Below are positions 34,921 through 45,794 of a DNA stretch of 64,000 bases, one piece after another. The translations under genes and the position numbers were made by a program. This DNA is from Calonectria ilicicola (lineage: Eukaryota > Ascomycota > Sordariomycetes > Hypocreales > Nectriaceae). The number at the start of each line of letters is the position of its first letter. Position 1 is the stretch's first letter. The stretch spans positions 1,364,001 through 1,428,000 of the forward strand of contig CP085831.1 in assembly GCA_020809705.1 (NCBI GenBank). Reading direction: 5' to 3'. The notes beneath the pieces were generated by a model. The model was not told the origin of the DNA. It did not search any database and saw nothing but the letters and a program-made list of their open reading frames with translations.

Positions 34921-35433
34921 TTTGGGTGGGACAGTCGGTGTTTGGCTTTGGCTGGTGGTCAATGGAGCCCTGAGAGAGATAAGAAAAGGAATTGGAAAAA
35001 GGAAGAGATGAAAAATCAGAACCTGGCGTATTTAGGCGGCGCCGATGACGCTGACATAATTCAGCTGGTGCGGGGTGTTCAAAACTGCATATATATCATT
35101 GGAGGACGGGGTTGACCGAGACAATTCGAAAAAGCAAAACGGGATTTCAGGTTTATTGAGTATCATTGGCTTTATTTGTTTACATAAGATGCAGTAATCT
35201 GTTATCAGAAGCTCGGTCCATTCGCGTCTTGATATCAACATCCACTTGGCCGAAGCCACTCCTGTCCCGAGTTTACAGCTTGCCGTGTGCAATCACCTCC
35301 AGAGGTACCTTGATACGAATACTCGCTAGGCATATCTGCGCGTATCCTTTTCCTTGTCTATCAACGCGAAAAATTAGCTTCGGTCGCAACTACGGAATAC
35401 AATTGGAACTGATCAGGAAGGGGAATAGCAGTC
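34921..35433. other. intergenic between F-box promoter and AtuA 3' end
   Basis: About 510 bases with no gene. It marks the left boundary of the proposed catabolic cluster. Confidence 0.5.
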
Positions 35434-37426
35434 TTACCTATCGAGAGCCAAACTATCCAAACCGCCTCCGCCGAGGGCTTTTGTAAGGACAAAGTTGACA
35501 GCGTGGATCCCGGGCACATCATATCTAGTTACGATGCTATCTTTCTGCAGCAAATGACGCAGGCTATGGCAGATGAATTCTGGAGTAATTTGTTCGCGAA
35601 TATATGGGTAAACGTGTGCGTCTCGAGCAATAATTGCCACGTTTGCAGAGTCACCTTTGTCGCCGGATCGACCGATTGCCACATCAATAAGAGGAATGGT
35701 GCCAATATCAGCAATCAATTCCGGTTCGACTTGCACCTTGCCAGCAACCACGCTGATTGCGCTCGTTGACGAAGCGACCGCCATGCAGCCTTGCTCGACG
35801 AATGGGATCAGGAGCGGCGACGAACCTGTGCTGCCCACGATGACTTTGGGAGTAACCGCTTTCCTCTTAACAAGGATGCTAGTCGTGCTGAAATTTGGAG
35901 TCACTTTAGGCCTGCCGCTGCTCAACGTGGCGATTCCGGGTGCGCTGCTTGTCCCAAACGAGGCAATTTCACGACCGAGGATATTCAGAACAGCCGGTTT
36001 TTCATGCTTGGCCGAGATTTTTACTACAACCTCTGTCGCTCCCTTTCTAGCCTGTGTCGAGCCCAGAGATTTCTCGGCACCAATGATGGTCACGTTCGTG
36101 TCAGACTCGGGGATCTCGTGGGCGCCGTCTTTATCACCCAACTCAGCCTTTACCACATTACGGAATCGCTGAAGAATAGCTTTCCCCAATGCCTGGCCTT
36201 TAGCTTCAGCTTCAGCTCCAAAAATCAAAAGATCCGCAGTTGTTCTATATGCGGTCTGCTTGACTGCTGTGCATTTGAGCCATGGAGTTGGAGGTTTCCC
36301 TTTGGCGCCAGTCACCAGAACCACATCCTTTGACACCTGGTCCAGTTTCACAGTGCTGAGATCAAGCACCACATCTGGAAGAATGTAATTTTCCGGGTCC
36401 AAGACTTCATAGAGCATCTGTTCACCAACCGTGTGCGGCGTCACAAGTCCTCCCGTCTTTTCGGGCTTGGAAATGGTAAAGTTGCCGTTTACTTGGAAGC
36501 TAGCAATGGGATAGCCCATATTTGCCCAGCCTCCATATGGACTCCCAGCAGAAAGAATCCAGTCTGTAAAATTCCCTCCGGTCGCTTGAGCGCCACATTC
36601 CAGGATGTGTCCCGCAAGCGAAGCACTGGCCAATCGGTCAAGAGTAACTTGGTCGTCAATGCGAGAAAAATCCCAGTGGTATTCGAAAGCAAGCGGGGCT
36701 ACCACAGCGGCACTATCAACACAACGTCCAGTGACAATAATGTTGGCACCTTGCTGGAGCGCTTTGGTGATGGGCTCAGCACCAATGTATGCATTTAGAC
36801 TGAGTAGGCCATCGCCAGAATTGAAAGATTCCTCGGGCACGCCCAAACCATTGAGAGGGTCGAATTGCTCAATGACTCCAGACTGCACCAGTTGGTCTTT
36901 TTGCTGTAGAATGTCGTCGCCATAGACGGCAGCGACACGAACGCGGTCGGATTCATCAACTTCCGCAGCATAGGCTTCAATTAATTCTTTCAAACCAACG
37001 GGATCCAGGCCGCCGGCGTTGGTGATGACGGTGATTTTCTTGTCGAGGATTTTCGTGAGTAAAGGTTTGAGGACCAATGTGAGGAATTCTTTGATGTATC
37101 CCACAGGTTTCGGGGCTGCTGTTTTTGACTTGGCTGCGAATCGGTACGACCGGGCCAGGAGGCCCATTGTCACCTCTACGAGTAGTCAGTCGTGAAAGAA
37201 AAAACAAAGGGTGAAATGATGAATTGAATGGGATTTTTAATTCTTACCAGCGAGGTAGTCAGCTACGAGGTAGTCGAGATTTGCGTCTTCGGCCTCGACA
37301 AGCTGGCGGGCTGCCGTGACAGTGTCGCCCCAAAAGGCACTGGGGACAGGTTAGCGTTGGCGGGTCGCAATGGCACGAATCCAAGCCCACTCGCCTGTAG
37401 CAGCCTATTCTCACGCGTCGCTCCAT
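35434..37426 (-). CDS. AtuA-family protein (DUF1446), acyclic terpene utilisation type, 3 exons
   Basis: Exons 37426-37395, 37339-37248 and 37175-35434 close to 621 residues. The first intron begins with GC (CAG|GCGAGT), a GC-AG intron. Splicing restores the typical start [20 protein letters not shown] and [13 protein letters not shown] across both junctions, strong support for the model. Other family hallmarks: [33 protein letters not shown] and, in the C-terminal AtuA-like domain, [17 protein letters not shown]. In Pseudomonas, atuA is required for growth on citronellol/geraniol; its biochemical role is not established. The gene is head-to-head with the carboxyltransferase gene, sharing a 242-base promoter, as expected for co-regulated partners. 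No targeting signal is obvious. Confidence 0.88.
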
Positions 37427-37668
37427 TGTAACGATTCAATTTGATCCTGTTCCCGTAAAACTACTTCAATTGCAAATGGTGAGATGATGCTGGACGGGCC
37501 AACCCCGGGCACCTTGTCCCTCGGCTGCGTGTGATGGAGACCGAGGGGTAAGCGTCATGTGGCACCAAGACCAATCGGGGAACATTCCAACGTGCGAACT
37601 GTGCAGAGTCGACTCTCAAATCATCGCCGTCAATCTCTCTTTAAACCAGCAACGACGGTGTGGCCCCG
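37427..37668. promoter_or_regulatory. bidirectional promoter, AtuA-like / carboxyltransferase
   Basis: Only 242 bases separate the divergent start codons, so the two genes probably share control elements. CCGAGG occurs at 37517 and 37542. No clear palindrome seen. Confidence 0.55.
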
Positions 37669-39488
37669 ATGGATCCCGTCGCGAATTCGGGTCTCGCGGC
37701 CTTTTCTCGCTATGTTTCCAAAATATCGGAATCCAGCGACGATGCCAAAAAGAATGTCGAGGATTGGCAGCCGGTGATGAAACGCTGGGAGGAGGTGATG
37801 GAATGGGCCGCTGGAGAAGGGCCTAACAAACATGTTCAGTGAGTGCTGTACGCAAGGCCGGCCAGCAGCTCTCGATTGACATCAAGTGATAGACGACACC
37901 ATGCACGCGGGATGCTTTCAGGTAAGTTTTCAATGGGATCATAATAAATACCCCCAGGCTCAGACGATTTTCCAATAGTTCGCGACCGCATCAGCTTGAT
38001 TCTCGATGAAGACTCGCCATTTCTTGAACTCATGCCCACGGCTGGCTATGGCATCAAGACGTCAACACCAAGTGCCAGCACAGTTGCAGGAATTGGCCTG
38101 GTACAGTATGTATCCCATCCAGAATTATAGGAATTTTAATTGTCCATGCACAGGCTTAACTAAATAAATACAGTGGCCAGATTGTCTTGATCGGTGGCAA
38201 CATCCCAACCATAGACAGCGGGGCCTCCAACGAGCTCTCTGTCAAGAAATCACGAAGGCTCAATGAAATTGCCCTAGAAAACCGCCTACCCTCCATCTTT
38301 CTCAACCAGTCAGCGGGTGCAAATCTACCGCAGCAGTTCAAAGTGTTTCACGAGGGCGGGCGCCATTTCCGCGACATCGCGACGCGCTCTGCGGCTGGGG
38401 CGCCGACATGCACCGTCGTCTTCGGAAGCAGCACGGCGGGCGGCGCGTACCAGCCTGGCATGTCGGGCTACAGCATCTTCGTCAAGGAGCAGGCGCAGGT
38501 GTTCTTGGGGGGTCCGCCACTGGTGCACATGGCGACGGGCGAGGTGACGAGCGCTGAGGAGCTAGGCGGCGCCGAGATGCACACGTCCATCAGCGGAGTT
38601 GGCGACGCCCTCGCATCCGACGAGTTTGATGCTTGCCGCATGGCGCGCAATTGGGTTGTGAGCATATCGCGTAGGAAGAGGGCCATTGCAACATCAACGC
38701 AGCCCTTTCGTGAGCCATTCTACAATCCGAGAGATATACTGCAGGTAGTCCCCGTTAATATTCGCCATCCCATGGATATGGGCGAAGTGGTGGCCAGAAT
38801 TGTCGACGACAGCCGGTTCGATGCATTCAAGCCAACATATGGAGTCGGGATGCTGTGTGGATGGGCGCACATCCACGGTCGCCTTGTCGGCATCATCGGA
38901 AACCAAGCACCCGTCATTTTAATCCCTGAAGCGCAAAAGGCCACGCAATTTATCCAGCTAAACAATGAATCCGACACGCCCCTTGTGTTTTTGCACAATG
39001 TCACTGGATTCATGGTTGGCAAAAAGGCGGAACAAGGCGGAATCATCAAGGCAGGGTCTCAGATGATCGACGCCGTGTCGCGTTCCACGGTCCCTCATCT
39101 CTCAGTCATTTGCGGCGCGTCCTATGGAGCCGGCAACTACGCAATGTGCGGACGCGCGTACTCGCCGCGCTTCCTATTCTCGTGGCCTCACAGCAAATGC
39201 TCTGTGATGGGGCCTGAGCAATTGGCTGGTGTTATGGAGATGGTGGCGCGCGAGGCCAGTATGAAGGCCAAGCGAGCGGTGGACGAAGAGCAATTGGCAA
39301 AGACGACGTCGCGTATGAAGGATCAAGTTGAAAAGGACAGCGATGCGTGGACTACGTCGGCATGGGTGTTGGATGATGGAATCATTGATCCGCGCGACAC
39401 GAGAAGTGTTTTGGGCATGTGTTTGGAGATTTGTGAGGAGTATGATACGCTGGGTAATCCTGGAATGAGGGGTGTATCGAGGATGTAG
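37669..39488 (+). CDS. acyl-CoA carboxylase beta subunit (MCC/geranyl-CoA carboxylase type), 4 exons
   Basis: Exons 37669-37838, 37887-37921, 37979-38105 and 38174-39488 join in phase to 548 residues. The N-terminal RHHARGMLS..RDRISLILDEDSPFLEL is formed across the junctions. The carboxyltransferase N-half contains GSSTAGGAYQPGMS and FLGGPPLVHMATGEVTSAEE; the C-half contains GASYGAGNYAMCGRAY and FSWPHSKCSVMGPEQLAG. It carries out carboxyl transfer from carboxybiotin to an enoyl-CoA. The substrate-side segment reads EGGRHFRDIATRSA, unlike the FYNQAR-type segment I associate with 3-methylcrotonyl-CoA carboxylase, which may mean a longer substrate such as geranyl-CoA. The protein ends SRM, a possible variant peroxisomal signal, and has no clear mitochondrial presequence. 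Confidence 0.88.
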
Positions 39489-39967
39489 TGGAGCATGTTA
39501 GGGCCTTTATCTTCCTAATTAAATAGCCAAAAAATATTTCGAAGATGCCATTCTATTTTGATCTATCACGATATTATAATTTCCCGTAACCGTGTTAAAA
39601 CCATGCATAGATGGTGGTTATGGTCACCGTGGAATAAAACTCTGGCTATTGTAGGGTAAATTGACTGGCTAAATTGAAGCCAACCAGGCCACCTCGACGC
39701 ACTGGCCAACAGCCTGGAGTGCGGCGCAGCGGGGGAGCCTTGTCACCTGACGTAAGCGAATCAGGTTCACAAGATGTACAGTACATGCATGGTTCAGGCC
39801 TCGGTACACGTCGATGCCGCCCGCGTTCACTGATGGCGTTGGAATGAAGCCGTTGCAGTCACCAATTTTGTGCAGAAACACGTACCGCCATCATAATCAC
39901 ATCGCATCTTATTTGATAGGCTCCCTCACCACCACTATTGCCGATAGGAAGCGACATTCCAATCGCA
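39489..39967. other. intergenic between the two carboxylase genes
   Basis: About 480 bases holding the 3' UTR of the beta subunit gene and the promoter of the alpha subunit gene. No CTCCG motif seen here. Confidence 0.5.
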
Positions 39968-42574
39968 ATGGCCAGTCCAACGAAGCCACCTATTTTCGTT
40001 GCCCCGGCCCAGCTCAATGACGATGGTTCCCCAAAGTTGGCGCGCGTATTGATTGCGAACCGCGGCGAGATTGCCTGCAGGATCATTCGGTCATGTCGGC
40101 GGCTTTTGATATCGGCCGTCGCAATCTATGCAAACGAGTGGGTTCCCTCAAGACACCCATCAATCTGGGACGACTTTTGCTTACAGCCAGCCCGTTGAAG
40201 GGATGAGAACTCACTGCATGTCAAGTTAGCAGACGGGGCCATCTGCATTGGTCCAGCTGAACAGCGCCCGTATCAGAATATCGAGGCCTTGGTCAAAATT
40301 GCCAAGTCCGCCGGTGTTGATGCGATCCATCCTGGTAAATTTCATCTGATGCAGTCACCCTAATTCCAAGCTGACGAATCGCTAGGATACGGGTATTTGG
40401 CTGAAAATGCCGATTTTGCATCTGCAGTATCTGAAGCTGGGCTGATATTTATCGGCCCTTCGCCTGATTCCATCAAGAAACTAGGAGACAAGGTTGATTT
40501 CTTACTGAAGATCCTTCAAATGTACCAGGCTAACAGCAAATCTTAGTGCATGGCGAAGGAATACTTGGGACAGTTTTCATCCATTCCCTTGATTCCCGGA
40601 TACAGCGGACACGACCAAGATCCAACTCTTCTGGAAAGAGAAGCCGATAAAATTGGATATCCGGTCCTCATCAAAGCCAGTGCCGGTGGAGGAGGCAAGG
40701 GCTTGAGAGTTGTCCACTCAAAAGAACAGTTCGTGGTTCATTCTGAGGAAGCTCAAACCTAAACTGACTATTTCAGATTCAAGGAATCACTCCTTAGATG
40801 TGCATCTGAAGCCGAGCGGTCCTTTGGATCTGGCCATTGCTTAATTGAAAGATACATTGGACGAGGCAAGCATGTTGAGATTCAGGTCATCGGAGACGGC
40901 GAGAATTTTGTTAGCCTCTTGGATCGCGAATGCTCAATACAAAGACGACATCAAAAGATTATTGAAGAATCTCCTTGTTCTTGGATGTCACCAGAAATGC
41001 GACAGAAAATGTCCGATTGCGCTGTTGAAATAGCAAAGCTTCTCAAATATCAGTCTGCAGGAACAGTCGAGTTTATTGTGGTAAGTATCTCAAAACACAC
41101 TAGCTGTAATCTCTTGGTCTCATGATTTCTCTAGGATATAGTGAACCAACAATTTTATTTTCTTGAAGTCAACACTCGAATTCAGGTCGAACATCCAATT
41201 ACCGAAGAAGTCGTCGGGATCGATATTGTCGCCCTTCAATTATTTATTGCCGGTGGCGGCAAGCTTTCATCCCTTCCAGAGCTGTCGAATATTAAGCAAC
41301 GCGGGCACGCCATTGAAGTCCGGCTCTGTGCAGAAAACCCATTTAATGAATTTCTCCCATGTACTGGAACCGTGGTTACGTTCAAAACCGCGCCCGAAGT
41401 TTTAGCAACCGAAATACCGGATGTCCGCTACGAGCTTGGCGTGCAATCAGGCTCACAAGTTTCGGTGCATTTCGACTCTATGATTTCCAAAATCATCGTT
41501 TGGGGAACAGATCGGACATTGGCTATTAGAAAGACGGCCCATATTCTCAGGAATACAGTGTGCCTAGGTCTCACTACGAATCAGTTTTTCCTACACAGAA
41601 TTCTCACCCATCCTGGATTTCAAAAACTGGACTACACCACAAGTTTCATTGAAGGCTATCAAGAATCGCTTTTAGAACCCATCAGTGCCAGCCAGGTGGA
41701 AGGCGCTGCAATCATGGCCGCATTTTTCTGCAACCGCATGTCCCGTACCGCGTTGGCCAAGTCATATCGGTCCGCCTTTGCTGGAGTATCCCCCGGCTTT
41801 CGTAACCAGCCCAAAGATCTCAGCGCAAAACATCAAGAGTTTATTTCATGCCAAGCGCAAATTCTGGGTCACCCTTCTCCTATAGAGTACATGGTGACTC
41901 GAGAATCAGAGGACGAGTACCGAATTTCTCCATTAGCAGCGGAACCCCCATTGACCGAAGCCGAGAAGAAGGTCTTCTTTAACAAGAAGGGAGGGGTGCT
42001 AACTAGACGATTTTATCATGCACAGTCAACTGATTCCAACGAGCGAGTGAATGCCCGGATCCTTAAAGGCTGCGATGAATTAACCACAGCCCCCTCTGGA
42101 GGGGAGTTGAGAATATTGATGGACAATCAGCAACACAATTTTTACGTCGCTCTCCTAAACGCATCAGACTTTAAGAGAGAAACCAGTGTCTACTCCCCAA
42201 GACTAGGTTTCGCTATAAATTACGAAGTATTCAATAAACTTAGTTGGGCGGGAAAATTTGAGCAGAGAGCGGCTGCTGGCGGGAGCACTGCCGGTAAGCC
42301 TGAATGCCTCGTAAAAAGTCACATTTCTAACACGAAACTGATAGATGCTGAACGAAAATACATCTCGCCTATGCCTTGCCACATTATACAGATTCTGGCC
42401 CCTAACAACTCGGAGGTAAAAATTGGCGATGGCTTATTGGTTATGGAGAGCATGAAGACTGAGATTCGCATTACCGCTTCGGCATCGGGAATCGTCAAGA
42501 TGAACGTGGAGAAGGGCTTCAAGATTAGCGAGGGCGTAGTCATGTGCGAGGTCCTCGCCCCCGAGGAGTCATGA
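39968..42574 (+). CDS. acyl-CoA carboxylase alpha subunit: biotin carboxylase plus biotin carrier, 6 exons
   Basis: Exons 39968-40137, 40201-40334, 40386-40492, 40547-40735, 40784-41080 and 41135-42574 give 778 residues. Biotin carboxylase motifs: [30 protein letters not shown] (across intron 2), ATP-grasp glycine loop [32 protein letters not shown], and [16 protein letters not shown] with the catalytic Arg. The biotin domain is at the C-terminus: the attachment lysine is in VMESMKTE, followed by [16 protein letters not shown]. It carboxylates biotin with ATP and bicarbonate and works with the beta subunit encoded just upstream on the same strand. The donor at 40736 could equally be three bases earlier. 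There is no obvious mitochondrial presequence, unlike leucine-pathway MCC alpha. Confidence 0.87.
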
Positions 42575-43098
42575 TTTGATTATATAGGAACGTAATGTTT
42601 CCATACAAACTAGCATCATTTCATTGAATGGTGGCAGGGATACCTGACTGCTTAGGGTTAAAACAGTGCGCGGCTAGTTGTCTTGAAGGCATTCTGCATG
42701 TGACTGTGGTGCCAATGCCGGTCTCCCCGCATTCTTCCCACTTTGGCAACTTGACCTCGGCTGGTTGTCTACTATGCAGGCAGCCGTGGAAATAGGGCGC
42801 CATACACCAATAGGTGAAAGAAATCCTTCTATTACGCGCTGAAGCGAATGATGTTATAGGTAGGAGTCATTGTTGGCGATGTCACGTGGCGCAGTCTTTG
42901 AAGGCAGATGGTTAGCCCCCCTAAGACCTTCTAACAATTATTTTGTACACAGTAACTGGACTTCTCTGAGAATAAAATATGATGTTGATATGCGAGAAAA
43001 GAAACCCGTTCGTGAGATTTATAGAATCGTATGAACAACACCTGGTCATGCAATTTGGTTCGCATTGATTTCTACCTCGACTGTTCCAATACACCAGG
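42575..43098. other. intergenic between convergent genes
   Basis: About 520 bases between two 3' ends. Nothing recognised. Confidence 0.5.
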
Positions 43099-44718
43099 TC
43101 ATCCTTCTGTAGAGGTGCAATTCAATTCACCCAAGTCCTCCTCAGTGAGCCAAGTCGCGTGCACTCCAAATGGTACACGCTGAGGGAGGTGCAATCTTGC
43201 AAGTTCTTTCATCTCCTTGGCGTCAATCACAACAAGTTCAGCGATATCACTTGCCATAAGAATGTCCAACAAATAACCGTCATCTTCAGACTGGCAGTCT
43301 GCCTTGGGGACGAAATATGCTTCGCCGCCATACATATCCCCGTAATCAAAATAAGCAACCTCTTTTTTCTCCAGTAAATCGTATTTGAGGACTCCCTTGC
43401 CCAAATACCCATCACCGAACTCATCCAAAAGATAGCAGTAGCGGGAAGGGGAACCGATATAGTTGAGATTGAGGCTTGGGCGTTCGTAATGATGGTCAAT
43501 CAGCAACTCTTCATTGATAACCTTTCCAGAGTCAAGATCAAGTGTCCAAGTCTTGACTTTGGCATGCGGTTCATTTGGAGTATGGATTGGAATATCGCTT
43601 GGGTAATCATCAAAAACGGGCGAGTAAATAATGATTTGCTCAGAATGGTCGGGGCCAAATTGCTCCCAGCCGTTAATGACGTACCAAATACTGCCGCTGT
43701 GCTTTGTTTCGAACCACAAGATTTCATCACCCTCTTTGAATTCTCGTGGAATCACACCCCACCGCATGCGGTAGTTTGGATCAGAAGACAACATGCTGCC
43801 GATATCTTTTGCAAGCCCTGAAAGGTCTCGGCGCATGGAAATGTCCGGAAAGACAATGTAGTTTTTTGTGAGAATGAAATCGTGAAGCCAGGCCAATTTC
43901 TCTTCTGTTTTGTTGAACGTGGCTTGAGAGTGACGCAAGGCGTTAGAAATGCGTCCTGCTAGAATAGCGCCACTTTCTCCGAGGCTCAGATTGAACAAGT
44001 CTCCCGTAATAGGATCGACCTTGGGATGAGCTGAGAAAGGGCCCTCCCACTCTCCATCCCAAGTTTCAAGACGTCCCTGGCCATCCAGGACGAGACGACC
44101 GTTCTTTTTCACAGCGTCAAGAACGAATGCATAACCTGACTCCTGCAGACAATAAATTCGTCCAGCGTGGTATCGAACGGAAGTTGATCCAGGTGTAAGC
44201 TCATACATGGAGAATGCTGGGATGAGATCCTTCTTGACTTTGCTTTGGAGGGAATTTATCTTGGCCAACGCTGCCTTGCCAGCACCCGCCAGGTCACTCA
44301 TTTCAACAAAAATCTCTCGTCCAATTTTCCTCTCAAACTCGAAACGCGGGGTGCGCACATAGAAGTTCGAGTATGTGGCCTCTCCATTCAGAATTTGAAT
44401 CTGATGGACCATTCCAGCGCCAGCAAAGGCGTGTAGGCGTATGGATGTTGGGTTGAATTGGATATTAGTTCCGTTTCGGAGGTAGACGCCGTTGAGATCT
44501 TTGGGTAAGCTTCCGCTAATTGTGACCGGCGCGTGGGATACTTCTTTGTGAATGGGCTTATACCCAGGAACATTATATGGGCTCTTGGAGTTGAAGTTCT
44601 CAACATCAAGCAGATCGAGTACGTGCCTCTCATCATCATCAATTGGAATCGGTGGTTGATTATCAAGACTGAAGCTTGTAATGCCAGAGGGTTTGTCTGA
44701 CGATTGCGTAGGCGTCAT
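43099..44718 (-). CDS. carotenoid oxygenase (RPE65/CCD) family protein with altered third iron ligand
   Basis: Single exon, 539 residues from the ATG at 44718 (MTPTQSSDKPSGITS). Family features: N-terminal LPKDLNGVYLRNGTN and HAFAGAGMVHQI; His in FSAHPKVDP; His in KLAWLHDFILTKNY; C-terminal His in PFGVHATWL; second-sphere Glu retained in VINGWE. These enzymes use a four-His non-haem iron to cleave carotenoids, apocarotenoids or stilbenes. At the third ligand position the usual FHxxNAxE pattern reads WYVINGWE, with Tyr in place of His. If the alignment is right, iron binding is three-His or altered, and activity may be lost or changed. No signal peptide. Its place among isoprenoid-type catabolic genes suggests it supplies or senses a cleavage product. 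Confidence 0.85.
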   Translation of the reverse strand: MTPTQSSDKPSGITSFSLDNQPPIPIDDDERHVLDLLDVENFNSKSPYNVPGYKPIHKEVSHAPVTISGSLPKDLNGVYLRNGTNIQFNPTSIRLHAFAGAGMVHQIQILNGEATYSNFYVRTPRFEFERKIGREIFVEMSDLAGAGKAALAKINSLQSKVKKDLIPAFSMYELTPGSTSVRYHAGRIYCLQESGYAFVLDAVKKNGRLVLDGQGRLETWDGEWEGPFSAHPKVDPITGDLFNLSLGESGAILAGRISNALRHSQATFNKTEEKLAWLHDFILTKNYIVFPDISMRRDLSGLAKDIGSMLSSDPNYRMRWGVIPREFKEGDEILWFETKHSGSIWYVINGWEQFGPDHSEQIIIYSPVFDDYPSDIPIHTPNEPHAKVKTWTLDLDSGKVINEELLIDHHYERPSLNLNYIGSPSRYCYLLDEFGDGYLGKGVLKYDLLEKKEVAYFDYGDMYGGEAYFVPKADCQSEDDGYLLDILMASDIAELVVIDAKEMKELARLHLPQRVPFGVHATWLTEEDLGELNCTSTEG

Positions 44719-45794
44719 TTTGATGGTCAAGGAAAGCTCAGCAAAAGGTGATTGTGATAAGCCCAAGGTTTAGGGCATAGGATTTTGCAATGAATGTTGT
44801 CAAATAGAAAGTAGATTTGGGTGGATTGGATCTATATAACCGCTGAGAATAGGGATTTTGCCGGGCGTGGTGGGCATGAAAATGATAACTCGTGACACCA
44901 AGAATATTACTATGGCGAAAGACCGTGGATTTGAGGTCGGGATTGGAAGTAACATCGGTTGCCCGACAACGAGAGGTGGTCTGACGGAAAGCTGCTTGAC
45001 TCTTCTCGCTTACTCGTACTCCGACAAATCTCGTATGAGAATCACATCTACCCCATAATGTGCCCCGAATTAACAATGTGTCATTTATCCAAGGACATGC
45101 GCATGATAATTGAGTTCGGCGGGACAAGCGACGCCTTTGCCGGGTTTCCGTAAACCGACTCCTGGTCATCTGGGGATCTGCAGCTAGTTGAGGCTGGCAT
45201 CGGATTTCGTCAATGCCGTAACGAACTCCGGTTCCGTCAAATGTCCAGTGCATACGTATGTATTTCAATACTAGAGGATAAGGTTAAATAAAGTTTGAAA
45301 ATTAATGTATTGCGGGGTCTCAATGCGAGATCCGGTGCCGGGACCGAAAATGCCAAGCCGCTTAGGCGCATGTACGCTGCCACCAACTTGACTTCGTCTT
45401 GGGTCACATTGCATTGATTTCGAAATCGCCTCGGTTTGTATTATTAAGCTTCTCGCATTATAGCAACGCTCCTAACTCCGAAATATAAGGTTTTCGGAGT
45501 TTATGGGCTTCTGCGGTGTCAGTTGTTATCCAAGGCACGAGGAGGCGTACACGGTTGAGGGCACCCCCCCTTCTCTCACAATCCACTAGCATGCTGCAAT
45601 AACCCGCCAAGAGTCGTAAGGTAAAGATTGATGAGCCTCTCAAGGAAGTCAAACTTATGTCAAAGAACTCTTCACGGCCCAAGCCCCAAGTTTCCCAGTT
45701 AGCCTCCAAGACTGTGCTACTTAATTCACTAACCCGCCCGTCCTGGATTGGCTGAACCCACCAAGAAAAGCTGAGAGTTTATGTAACTTACATC
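44719..45794. other. divergent intergenic region, carotenoid-oxygenase-like / esterase
   Basis: About 1.1 kb without a gene. It contains a perfect 9-base inverted repeat at 45475-45500 and other CCG-rich elements (ACTCCGGTTCCG near 45225; CCGGTGCCGGGACCG near 45333). Confidence 0.5.
45475..45500. promoter_or_regulatory. inverted repeat ACTCCGAAA-N8-TTTCGGAGT
   Basis: Perfect 9-base arms, with CCG...CGG triplets as bound by dimeric Zn2Cys6 factors, lie about 295 bases before the esterase start. A near-identical element is found at 51079-51109 in the other large cluster promoter. Confidence 0.45.

Noticed and set aside
35791..36333. 180-codon plus-strand frame inside the AtuA-like gene
   Set aside because: Antisense shadow of a well-supported coding exon.
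39660..39800. GC-rich segment with CCTGACG-like sequence considered as a thiamine riboswitch
   Set aside because: I could not assemble the conserved TPP aptamer helices, and the downstream gene is unrelated to thiamine.
39968..42574. Carboxylase genes as the housekeeping leucine-pathway MCC
   Set aside because: Not excluded, but the adjacent AtuA-family gene, the absence of an isovaleryl-CoA dehydrogenase and of clear mitochondrial presequences, and the PTS1 crotonases make another substrate more likely.
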